NCBI GenBank assembly: GCA_964643295.1
Contig: CAZXSN010000008.1
Coordinates: forward strand, 1 to 64,000
Reading direction: 5' to 3'
Origin: Merdiplasma sp964643295
Lineage (GTDB): Bacteria > Bacillota > Clostridia > Lachnospirales > Lachnospiraceae
Length of the DNA stretch: 64,000 bases
This document shows, piece after piece, positions 25,049-33,126 of the stretch. Position numbers and translations under genes: made by a program. Each line of letters opens with the position of its first letter. Position 1 is the first letter of the stretch. The notes below the pieces were generated by a model. It saw only the letters and a program-made list of their open reading frames with translations, was not told the DNA's origin and did no database searches.

Positions 25049-27754
25049 ATGGAAGGAGTTCCTGTGACCAACCGGACGATGGAACTGTCGGACTGCAGGA
25101 GTAAGTGGACCTATAATGGGACTTACCATTGCTGGTGCCTGGAGGATGTGCTGTATACACCCAGGGCTGCGACACCGAAATTTCAGCGGCTGAGCATTTT
25201 TGTGCCGGAACCGTATCTGGCTTTTGGCGGAAAGATTATGCCCGAGGGAGAGAAAGAGAAGTTTACGGCGAAGACAGCGCCGGTCATTTTTGACAACAAT
25301 TCCGCGGGCTATATGCAGATGCCGCATACCTGGCTGGGCGGTCCGCGCTGCAATGCCGCAGAGTATCTGAAGCATGGGTATATCTATGTGACCTGCGGCA
25401 ACCGGGGCAGCGAGTCGAAAGACGCGAACGGGAACTGGTGCGGGAAGGCGCCCATCAACCTGATCGATCTGAAGATGGCGATCCGTTTTCTGAGGCACAA
25501 TGCCGGTTCGCTTCCCGGCGATTTTAACCGGATTGTCTCGGTGGGCTGGAGCGCGGGCGGAGCTATGTCCGCTTTGCTTGCCCTGACCGGAAACAATGTA
25601 CGGTATGATGCGCTTCTTAAGGAAAACGGGGCCTTCATGGATGAGCGCGATGACGTGTATGCGGCACAGATTTACTGTCCGATCATTGATCTGGAGCATG
25701 CGGATCTCGCCTATGAGTGGATGTTTGGCGCGGATCGGGAAAACGAGTCTTCCCCTGCTGGCCCGGCTGGCGTAATGGGACCGTTTGAGGAAGCCCTCTC
25801 AAGGAAACTTACGGAACGCTATATTTTGTATTTTAACGCTTTGCAGCTTAAGGATCCCACAACTACAGAGGTGCTTTTCCTGGGCGAAGACGGCAGAAGC
25901 GGCAGCGGCTATGCGTATCTTCTGGGAAAACTTGGGGAGGCGGCGAGCATTTATCTTAAAAAGCTTGAAAGCGGCGAACTGAAGGAATCGTATACGGTCA
26001 AAGAGTATCTGGAGGGAGAATACGAGTATCTGGCACAGGCTCCCATGGGAGAAAAAGAGCATGAGAAAACTTCCAGTCTTTTGCAGGGACACAAGGATGT
26101 CGGGGAGTCCTATCCCTCTCCCGGGAAAGAGTCTACGCAGGAAGAACGGATAAGCGAACCGCCTTCGATGGGCGAACTGCTTTCCCGTCCTCCCAAAGGA
26201 GTTCCCTATGTCGGGCATGAACCGCCGATGGTGAAAAAGAAGGGACAGCCGAAAGGCGACTGGCTTTTCGTTGACGGACAAAACGCTCAGATTAAGGATC
26301 TGGACAGCTACGTGCTGCATCACCGCAGGCGGATGAAACCCTGCACGTCCTTTGACAAGTTAGAGATGGACAGCGGGGAGAACCGGCTGTTTGGCACGCA
26401 GTCGCAGCCGTACCAGCACTTTGACGGGGAAGTGGCCGACGCGATTGCCTCCTTAAAGGAGGAATTCCCGCAGGAGTATGAGCGGTATTACGACGGCTTT
26501 GCCCGCGCAAAGGAGGATGAGAAGCTGAAGGAGCGCATGTTCCTTCTCAATCCCCTAAACTTTATCGGCAGTGAAGAGAAGAGCGATCAGGCTGCCTGGT
26601 TTAGGATCCGCGTGGGAGCCAGCGATGCGGACACGTCTTTATCCGTGGGCATGACATTGGCCTGCAAACTCGCGGAAGCGGGAAAAGCGGTCGATTACTC
26701 CCTTGTCTGGGAGAAACCGCATTGCCAGGCGGATTATCCGGGGGAACTGTGCGCCTGGATCGATCAGATCTGCTTAAATGGCGCAGGGGAGAAATCGGAA
26801 GAAAACGGCACACCTGCGCTTTTTGCCAAAGCAGATCCTTTGCAGCGGGAGTATGGCAAAGAAATGGGTGCGGGAGAGGAGAAACGCCCTGATCCTGGGA
26901 TGGATACACCGGCAGAGACCGGATGGATTAAACGAAAGGTGCTGGATCTGCCCTATGCATCCGATTCCCCGGCACAAAGGCTGGACATTTACCTGCCCAA
27001 TGAAGGGGAGGGACCGTTCGCCGCACTTGTCTATTTCCATGGCGGCGGATTTGCGATGGGGGATAAGAGGGATCGTCATCTGGAAAGATACCTTACGGGA
27101 CTTTCGCATGGGTTAGCGGTAGCGGCGGTTGAGTATCGCTTAAGCGGAGAGGCAAAATTTCCGGCGGCGGTTCTGGATGCCCGAAGCGCCGTAAGGTTTT
27201 TGAAAAAAGAGGGAAAGAAGTACGGAATTGATCCGAATCGTCTGGCCGCGATCGGCGGTTCCGCCGGAGGAAATCTGGCGGCTATGCTGGCGATGAACAT
27301 CCCCAATGGACAGTTTTGCGGGGAAAGCTGTAAGGAGGGAGAAGTGGAGCCTTTCGTGCAGGCTGCCGTGGACCAGTATGGCCCTATCAACTTCGCCTCG
27401 ATGGATCAGCAGTCCCTCAAAGGTTCTCCGATCATTCACGATGATGCGGATTCTCCGGAGTCGCAGTACTTAGGGGCTGCCGTCTCCGAGGCTCCTTCAG
27501 AGCTGCTTCAGGCGGCGAATCCGATCTCCTACTTAAGCGATGCGATGTGCCCGATTCTGGTTCAGCACGGGACGGATGATCTTTTAGTGCCCTACGGTCA
27601 GTCTGAAGAATTCGTCTCTGCCATTCGGGAGAAGGTGGGCGGTTCCGCCGCGGAATTTACCTCCCTTGCGGGGGCGGGACACGATGATCCTCTCTTTGCC
27701 TCCGAAAAGAACCTGGCAGCGGTCTTCGATTTCCTGAAAAGAAAGCTTGAGTAA
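25049..27754 (+). CDS. Bifunctional esterase: subtype-B tannase-like domain fused to a BD-FAE/HSL-like esterase domain
   Basis: The 901-residue soluble protein has two alpha/beta-hydrolase domains. Domain 1 (about 1-600) resembles bacterial tannase TanB of L. plantarum as I recall it. It has RHNAGSLPGDFNRIVSVGWS, nucleophile Ser168 in GWSAGGAMSALL, IDLEHADLAYEWMF, the Asp526/Asp528 region in GASDADTS, and His558 in WEKPHCQADY followed by WIDQIC. A charged insertion of about 85 residues (roughly 335-420) separates the lid from the rest. Domain 2 (about 630-901) has the oxyanion motif HGGGFAMGD (His664), Ser738 in GGSAGGNLA, Asp843/844 in HGTDDLLVP and His878 in GAGHDDP, as in BD-FAE/HSL esterases. 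There is no signal peptide. It would release gallic or related acids from esters for the adjacent decarboxylase. AAGGAGGAG precedes the ATG. Confidence 0.82.
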   Translation: MEGVPVTNRTMELSDCRSKWTYNGTYHCWCLEDVLYTPRAATPKFQRLSIFVPEPYLAFGGKIMPEGEKEKFTAKTAPVIFDNNSAGYMQMPHTWLGGPRCNAAEYLKHGYIYVTCGNRGSESKDANGNWCGKAPINLIDLKMAIRFLRHNAGSLPGDFNRIVSVGWSAGGAMSALLALTGNNVRYDALLKENGAFMDERDDVYAAQIYCPIIDLEHADLAYEWMFGADRENESSPAGPAGVMGPFEEALSRKLTERYILYFNALQLKDPTTTEVLFLGEDGRSGSGYAYLLGKLGEAASIYLKKLESGELKESYTVKEYLEGEYEYLAQAPMGEKEHEKTSSLLQGHKDVGESYPSPGKESTQEERISEPPSMGELLSRPPKGVPYVGHEPPMVKKKGQPKGDWLFVDGQNAQIKDLDSYVLHHRRRMKPCTSFDKLEMDSGENRLFGTQSQPYQHFDGEVADAIASLKEEFPQEYERYYDGFARAKEDEKLKERMFLLNPLNFIGSEEKSDQAAWFRIRVGASDADTSLSVGMTLACKLAEAGKAVDYSLVWEKPHCQADYPGELCAWIDQICLNGAGEKSEENGTPALFAKADPLQREYGKEMGAGEEKRPDPGMDTPAETGWIKRKVLDLPYASDSPAQRLDIYLPNEGEGPFAALVYFHGGGFAMGDKRDRHLERYLTGLSHGLAVAAVEYRLSGEAKFPAAVLDARSAVRFLKKEGKKYGIDPNRLAAIGGSAGGNLAAMLAMNIPNGQFCGESCKEGEVEPFVQAAVDQYGPINFASMDQQSLKGSPIIHDDADSPESQYLGAAVSEAPSELLQAANPISYLSDAMCPILVQHGTDDLLVPYGQSEEFVSAIREKVGGSAAEFTSLAGAGHDDPLFASEKNLAAVFDFLKRKLE

Positions 27755-27806
27755 GCGCTTCGGAAGGTATGGGTAGAGAAAAATTGAAGTGGGAAACACG
27801 CATACG

Positions 27807-27841
27807 GCCTGGCTGTCCGTTTTTGGATCGCCAGGCTTTCC
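27807..27841 (+). terminator. Terminator of the aromatic-ester operon
   Basis: GCCTGGC (27807-27813) pairs with GCCAGGC (27830-27836) and an inner TCC/GGA extends the stem. It is followed by TTTCCT, a short T-tract. It lies 53 bases after the fusion esterase and separates it from the two-component genes. Confidence 0.55.
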
Positions 27842-27918
27842 TGAAATACGGTTTTGACGGGGCGTTCCTCTCGCGCCGTGAAAGCCGTTAGGGACCGTAA
27901 AGAACAGGAGATGTGGGG

Positions 27919-29526
27919 ATGGCGGGGAAGTATCGGGTGATCATTGCGGACGATGAGCCAAAGATTCTGCAGCTGATCAAAATCCTGGGGCATTGGGAGG
28001 AGTATGGGATTGAGATTGTGGACGAGTGCCACGACGGGACTCAGGCACTGGAGAGCATTCGCGATAACCGTCCGGATTTTGTACTCTCAGATATCAAGAT
28101 GCCGGATCTGGACGGTCTGGAGCTGATCGAGGAGACACGCAGAGCGGGGGTTGACAGTCTGTTCATCCTCATCAGCGGGTATCGCCATTTTGAATATGCC
28201 AGAAGCGCGATCGCGCTGAACGTGGTGGACTATCTGCTCAAACCAATCGAGGAAGAGCGCCTGAATAAGACACTGGAAAAGGTCTGCCGTCAGATTGACC
28301 AGATGCGGGAGGAGAAGGAGGACCGGGAGGAATTAAAGCAGATGCGCACAAAGCGTCAGCAGATGCAGATGGAGGCGTTCTGGGAGGATCTGCTTTATAA
28401 GGATCAGGATGTCTTCCGCTATCAGACAGAGGAGGACTGCAACGGCGCTTACCAGACCGAATTCGAACCTGGGTGTTACCGGGTGGTATGTCTGGTGACC
28501 ACGCTGAACGCGATTCTGGAGAATGCGGAATCATTCTTCAGTGATGAGATGACACGCGGCATGTACCGCTGTTTTGAGGGAAAAGCCCGTTATTACTTCC
28601 ATTATGATCTCTACGGCTGCGTGATTGTTTTAAACTACCCGCCCAAAGGACATGGGAAGGTCCGGGAGGCGATCGACGCTCTCTATTACGGGATCCGCAG
28701 CTTAAATGAGGTGTATGGGTCGTTTCGTGTCAATATCGGTGTGAGCACGGAGAAAACCGGATGTCGGGATCTTCACGCAGCGTTTCAGGAGGCACTGGCA
28801 GCGGAATGGGGACGCTTAGTCATCATGCAGAACGGTGTTTTGGATTACACACAGGTGGGAAGCCTCCCCAGGGTGGAGACGGAGCGTATTGTCAGCGCTT
28901 CCGAGTTAAAGAAGATCGGCGACTGCGTGAAATATCTGGGCAGAGAGGAACTGGGAGAACTTTTCTCGCTGCTCTACCGCCGTTCGGCCTCCTTAGGAAA
29001 CTGTTATCCCGGCAGTATGGCAGACGCCTTCTATTTGATCCTGAAAAAGGTGGTAGACAACGTACCGGAAGAGAACCGGCAGCAGGTGGAGAAGAACGCA
29101 TACTTCGCCTACCTCGAGGCCCACAATTTTCAGCAGGTCATGAAAAACCTTTACCTGAAACTCGAGGAGTATCTGCAGGAGGAGGAAAAGAAGCTCAAGC
29201 AGAAGGTCGGGAAACCGCTTGGGGAGGCGGTGCGCTACATCCGTGCCAACTTTGCCAAGGCGATCTCCGCGGAGGAAGTGGCCGCGGTCAGCCGGGTGTC
29301 CCCTGCTTACTTAGGCAAGCTTTTCAAGGAAGAGCTGGGCATCGGTTTCAGTGAATTCCTGACACAGGTCAGACTTGAGGAGGCGGAACGGCTGCTGGCG
29401 GGTTCAAATCTTTCGGTAAAGGAGATCGCCGGTGCCGTGGGATATCCGGATGAGAAATATTTTTCCAAGCTGTTTAAGAAAACGACCGGCATCAAGCCTA
29501 CGGAATACCGGAGAATCTACGGGTGA
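27919..29526 (+). CDS. YesN-type response regulator (receiver plus AraC DNA-binding domain)
   Basis: The 535-residue protein has an N-terminal receiver. It shows the acidic pair Asp11-Asp12, phospho-acceptor Asp58 in LSDIKMPD, and the conserved Lys in YLLKPIEEE. A long middle region follows, then a C-terminal AraC/XylS double helix-turn-helix (about 435-535: ISAEEVAAVSRVSPAYLGKL, LSVKEIAGAVGYPDEKYFSK). ATG 27919 is used because AGGAG lies eight bases upstream; the GTG at 27913 is too close. Proteins of this kind activate carbohydrate-uptake operons. The histidine kinase follows 70 bases downstream and an ABC sugar transporter lies beyond. Confidence 0.93.
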   Translation: MAGKYRVIIADDEPKILQLIKILGHWEEYGIEIVDECHDGTQALESIRDNRPDFVLSDIKMPDLDGLELIEETRRAGVDSLFILISGYRHFEYARSAIALNVVDYLLKPIEEERLNKTLEKVCRQIDQMREEKEDREELKQMRTKRQQMQMEAFWEDLLYKDQDVFRYQTEEDCNGAYQTEFEPGCYRVVCLVTTLNAILENAESFFSDEMTRGMYRCFEGKARYYFHYDLYGCVIVLNYPPKGHGKVREAIDALYYGIRSLNEVYGSFRVNIGVSTEKTGCRDLHAAFQEALAAEWGRLVIMQNGVLDYTQVGSLPRVETERIVSASELKKIGDCVKYLGREELGELFSLLYRRSASLGNCYPGSMADAFYLILKKVVDNVPEENRQQVEKNAYFAYLEAHNFQQVMKNLYLKLEEYLQEEEKKLKQKVGKPLGEAVRYIRANFAKAISAEEVAAVSRVSPAYLGKLFKEELGIGFSEFLTQVRLEEAERLLAGSNLSVKEIAGAVGYPDEKYFSKLFKKTTGIKPTEYRRIYG

Positions 29527-29596
29527 ATGAAAGAAGCGGGAAATAAAGAAACGCTTTCCTTATCGATGAATGGGGGAAACCGGAGGGAGAACTGCT

Positions 29597-30541
29597 TTGA
29601 AAAAGACAATGATTTTGGCCTGGGTGCAGCTGGCTATCCTTTTGCTCTTCGGGGTCTTGTGCGCGGTCTTATCCGAGCGGATCTTTCCTGCTCTTTTTTT
29701 TCTGGCAGCTGCCGTTTTGCAGGGAGTGTTTCTTTTTTTCCTGCACAAAGACCGGAAAATGCTGCTGTTTCTGGTGGAGGAGAAACGCAGAAAGAACGGG
29801 AAAGCAGCGGTGCTCTGGGATGAGGAGGAGGAGAAACGGCTGCAGCTGGCGAAAAAGAGAGTGGAGCTGTATGCTCTGCAGAGTCAGATCAACCCGCATT
29901 TCCTCTACAATACGCTGGACAGCATCCGCGCCCGGGCCTTAATCGACGGGCAGACACAGATTGCGGAAATGACGGAGATTCTCGCGAAGTTTTTCCGCTA
30001 CTGCATCGGCCAGACGGAGAGTCTGGTCAAGATCCGGGAAGAGATTGACCACATCCGGGATTACTATTATATCCAGAAGTTTCGCTTTGAAGACCGCTTC
30101 GAGATGGAGATTTTCGCGGAGAACGAAGAGATTTATGAGTACTTTATTCCGAAGATGACTCTGCAGCCCCTGGTGGAGAACGCCATGGCTCATGGGCTGG
30201 AAAAAGTGAACCGCAAGGGGAAACTTCAGATCAGGCTTATGATGACGGAACGAAAGATTGTCATCCTGGTTTCGGACAACGGTGCCGGAATGAATATGGA
30301 GCAGCTGGACCGCCTCAATGAACGTATGGAACAGATGTACTATCAGGGAAGCCGCAAGGACGGGCACAACAGCATCGCCGTAACGAATGTAAACGCAAGA
30401 ATCAAGCTGACTTTCGGTCAGGACTACGGGATCCACTACCGTTCCATGCAGCAGGAAGGGACGGATGCGGTCGTGACGATTCCGAAAGTCGATGATTTTG
30501 TGCGCAACCGCTATGAAGTGGAATGGGAGAGCCAGCCGTGA
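29597..30541 (+). CDS. YesM/LytS-type sensor histidine kinase without a sensor domain
   Basis: The kinase pairs with the upstream YesN-type regulator. Two hydrophobic helices (about residues 5-25 and 29-49) are separated by only a few residues, so the large extracytoplasmic sensor of usual YesM proteins is missing. His101 in SQINPHFLYNTLD is the phosphorylation site. PLVENAMAHGLEK is the N-box and VSDNGAGM the G-box. TTG 29597 is chosen because GGAGGGAGA lies seven bases upstream; an ATG at 29570 has no ribosome site. Its stop overlaps the GTG of the next gene (GTGA), showing tight coupling with the pseudo-ABC protein. Confidence 0.88.
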   Translation: MKKTMILAWVQLAILLLFGVLCAVLSERIFPALFFLAAAVLQGVFLFFLHKDRKMLLFLVEEKRRKNGKAAVLWDEEEEKRLQLAKKRVELYALQSQINPHFLYNTLDSIRARALIDGQTQIAEMTEILAKFFRYCIGQTESLVKIREEIDHIRDYYYIQKFRFEDRFEMEIFAENEEIYEYFIPKMTLQPLVENAMAHGLEKVNRKGKLQIRLMMTERKIVILVSDNGAGMNMEQLDRLNERMEQMYYQGSRKDGHNSIAVTNVNARIKLTFGQDYGIHYRSMQQEGTDAVVTIPKVDDFVRNRYEVEWESQP

Positions 30542-31956
30542 GAGAACTGATACGGATTGAGCGGGGAGAATTAAACGGGGGACTGCGAAACTACCATCTG
30601 ACCATCTTTGAAGGCGATATTCTCTATATCCAGAGCCTTTCGCAAAACAGCCTGCGCTGTGTGCGCGATGTGCTTTCCGGGACGCGTTCCCTGGAGAGCG
30701 GGAGGCTTCTGATTGGGGAGGAAAAAGTTTCTGTTTATGACAGCGCCGCGGCGGCCAGACTGGGTGTTTACGCGGTCTCTTTTGGCTGGGAATTTGTTGA
30801 AACGATGAGCATCGCCGAAAATTTAAAACCTCTTCGTCCTTTCTGGCATCTGTATTCGGTTTCCAGGAATGTGAAAGAAATACGCGCCTATTTCGAGAAG
30901 GAGCAGGTGCACCTGGATCCTGAGGAGCCGGTGTGGAAGCTTTCAGAGGGGGAGCGGAAAAAACTGGGGCTGTTAAAGGCCAGTCTGCGAAATGCCAGGC
31001 TGGTGATCCTGGATCTTACCAGTGAGCGGCTGGAAGGGCGGACAGCGGAGGAAATCTGCCAGATGGTCAAAAGCAGGAACGCTGCCGATCAGACTGCTTT
31101 TTTAATTCTTTCGATCGGATATACTCCGATTGCCGAGGCGGCGACCAGAGTGCAGGTTCTGCACAGAGGACGCGATCTGAAGGAATGGTGGGAGGTAAGT
31201 CCGAAAGTGCGGGAGCGTCTGCGAAGCGGTGTGCTTTTCTCTCCTGACAGGCGAAAGTCCGGCGATGCAAAAGAACGTCTGTTTACTGGACTTTACGATT
31301 ATGAATGGGAGTGTGCGGACGATATCTGGGAGTATCTGCGAAGGGTGAAAAGGAATGAGCCGCAGGTCTGGAAAGAGCACCTTAACCTGGAGATCCCGGA
31401 AAGCGGGGATGGAAGAAAGGGAGGCTCAGTGGTGATTCCGGCGCACAGTGAGGAAAAACTGCTCCCCAACCTTACCGTAGAAGAAAACCTGACCATCGCC
31501 ATGGGCAGCCGGATCGCGCACGGAAAGTACGGCTGCATCTACCCGAGACTGCAGCGAAACCTCGTGGAAAACTTCTGCCGGGAGAACGGGTTTGAGAAAA
31601 CGAAAGAGCGCATTTCGGATTTAAGTCGTGTGCAGAGAAAGATCCTTTCCGTGTCCCGCTTTGCCCTCGCAAAGCCGCAGGCCATCCTGTTAGACAGTCC
31701 TTACGGGGACTTAAACGCCCGGGAGGAAGAGCAGTTTCGGGAGTATCTTTTAGGGCTTGCCCGCAGAGGAATCAAGATCTTTTATTTTTCCCGCTCACGC
31801 GAATCCATGGAACTGGATTGCCGCATCATCATCTGCACGAAGAATGGGGAAAGTGCAAAAATTGACACCTATTCTCATTTTTTTCCACCTTCCGGCAATG
31901 GGACCGGCTGTTATAATGAACCCATCAATAAAGACCAGGAGGAGGAACCAAGATGA
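30538..31956 (+). CDS. Degenerate tandem ABC ATPase (RbsA-like pseudo-ATPase)
   Basis: The 472-residue protein has the two-cassette layout of ribose-type ATPases, but both nucleotide sites are eroded. In cassette 1, residues 33-40 (SLSQNSLR) stand where GxxGxGKS/T should be. The LSEGER signature (135-140) survives, and Walker B reads LVILDLTSE rather than LLDEPT. In cassette 2 no P-loop is seen and Walker B reads AILLDSPYGDL. Start GTG 30538 overlaps the kinase stop by four bases behind GGGAGAG. I infer a signalling or regulatory subunit that links the kinase to the transporter. A non-functional relic is the alternative. Its last 40 codons overlap the promoter region of the next gene. Confidence 0.75.
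   Translation: MRELIRIERGELNGGLRNYHLTIFEGDILYIQSLSQNSLRCVRDVLSGTRSLESGRLLIGEEKVSVYDSAAAARLGVYAVSFGWEFVETMSIAENLKPLRPFWHLYSVSRNVKEIRAYFEKEQVHLDPEEPVWKLSEGERKKLGLLKASLRNARLVILDLTSERLEGRTAEEICQMVKSRNAADQTAFLILSIGYTPIAEAATRVQVLHRGRDLKEWWEVSPKVRERLRSGVLFSPDRRKSGDAKERLFTGLYDYEWECADDIWEYLRRVKRNEPQVWKEHLNLEIPESGDGRKGGSVVIPAHSEEKLLPNLTVEENLTIAMGSRIAHGKYGCIYPRLQRNLVENFCRENGFEKTKERISDLSRVQRKILSVSRFALAKPQAILLDSPYGDLNAREEEQFREYLLGLARRGIKIFYFSRSRESMELDCRIIICTKNGESAKIDTYSHFFPPSGNGTGCYNEPINKDQEEEPR
31909..31917 (+). promoter_or_regulatory. Extended -10 promoter before the sugar-binding protein gene
   Basis: TGTTATAAT gives a perfect TATAAT (31912-31917) with the TGn extension, about 36 bases before the start codon. 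The -35 region (TTCCGG) is poor, suggesting activator dependence, plausibly on the YesN-type regulator. It lies within the 3' end of the pseudo-ABC gene. Confidence 0.55.
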
Positions 31957-32945
31957 AAAAGTTACTGGCAATCTTACTTTCAGCCAGTCTGCTCTGCAGT
32001 CTGGCGATGGGTTCCGTTTCGTTCGCAGAGGAAGCGGAAGGCGCGGATCTGACCGGCAAGAAAGTCGGCTTCAGTCCGGTTATGATGTCTTCGGAATTCT
32101 TCGCGGGCATGTCGGATGATATGGAGGCATATTTTACGGAGCAGGGGATGGAATATTCCTCCGCAGACGCCAACGGGGACGTACAGACACAGATCCAGAA
32201 CCTGGAGAATTTTGTCTCGATGGGCATGGATTACATCATCATGTTTGCGGTGGATGCTTCTGCGATCTGTGATGCAGCGATCGCGGCCAGAAACGCCGGG
32301 GCGTTCGTGATCAATATCGGTACGGTTCTGGAGCAGAGGGATGCCTATGATGTCTGCATCAACGTGGACCAGTTTGATTCCGGCGCAGTGGTGGCGCAGA
32401 TGGCTTCAGACTGGATCGACAAGACCTATCCGGACGCGGAAGACGGGAGTATTGAGGTAGCGATCCTGGAGGAGAGAGATTCGGAAGATGCAATCCGCAG
32501 AAGCGATGGGCTGCACGAGATTGAGAAGCTGAATTCCAAGGCCAAGGTGGTGTATGTCGCAGAGCAGACGATCAGTGACGGCGCGACGAAATCCCAGGAA
32601 CTGACAGATGCCCTGTTTTTGCAGAATCCGGATGTGAAATGCATTCTGACTTATGGAACGGATATGGCACAGGGCGCTGACGAGATAGCTCTGCAGAAAG
32701 TGGAAAACAAAGAAGAGTTTGCGATCTTCACCGTGGATACCCCGGAATTCATCCGCGGCAAAGTGAAGGAATCGGTGGACAATACGTCGACGATTCGAGG
32801 AACCGTGATGCTGGGCGAGGGCACTCCTTACACCTGCTACAAGCTGATGGACGGTTCCTGGATAGACCGGGTGGAAGACGGCGTATATAAGGAACGCTGT
32901 ATTGCCATCACTCCGGATACCTTAAGCGAATACTTCCCGGAGTAA
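31953..32945 (+). CDS. Ribose-type (CUT2) ABC transporter substrate-binding protein
   Basis: The 330-residue exported protein has a signal peptide (MKKLLAILLSASLLCSLAMG, cleavage probably after SFA) and no clear lipobox. It then has the periplasmic-binding fold of RbsB/XylF-like proteins: GKKVGFSPVMMSSEFFAGM at the start, repeated DAS/DQ sugar-contact segments and a C-terminal RGTVMLGEG. The bound sugar cannot be told from sequence. Its ATG overlaps the previous stop (ATGA) and follows AGGAGGAGGAACC. Together with the two genes downstream it forms a full importer. Confidence 0.9.
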   Translation: MKKLLAILLSASLLCSLAMGSVSFAEEAEGADLTGKKVGFSPVMMSSEFFAGMSDDMEAYFTEQGMEYSSADANGDVQTQIQNLENFVSMGMDYIIMFAVDASAICDAAIAARNAGAFVINIGTVLEQRDAYDVCINVDQFDSGAVVAQMASDWIDKTYPDAEDGSIEVAILEERDSEDAIRRSDGLHEIEKLNSKAKVVYVAEQTISDGATKSQELTDALFLQNPDVKCILTYGTDMAQGADEIALQKVENKEEFAIFTVDTPEFIRGKVKESVDNTSTIRGTVMLGEGTPYTCYKLMDGSWIDRVEDGVYKERCIAITPDTLSEYFPE

Positions 32946-33055
32946 AAGATCTGCCCCCTGTACGAAACGGCTGTTTTTTGCTGCCTGTGATAGAATGGAA
33001 ATCCTGGAGGAAGCGCCTGCGCTGTACAGGAGGAATACACACGAAAGTTTCCCGG

Positions 33056-33090
33056 GCCGTCCGGATCTTTTGCTGAGGATCCCGGACGGC
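33056..33090 (+). terminator. Hairpin between binding-protein and ATPase genes (attenuator-like)
   Basis: GCCGTCCGGATC (33056-33067) pairs with GATCCCGGACGGC (33078-33090) with one bulged C, and a T-rich CTCCTTTCTT follows. Such stems usually stabilise the binding-protein message and reduce readthrough into the ATPase and permease genes. Confidence 0.5.
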
Positions 33091-33126
33091 TCCTTTCTTA
33101 CAGGATGTCGGCGGAAAGGAAATCCT

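Noticed and set aside
32995..33126. Longer N-terminus for the sugar ABC ATPase
   Set aside because: The extra 44 codons overlap a strong hairpin and have no homology-like pattern; ATG 33127 has a ribosome site and the conserved start.
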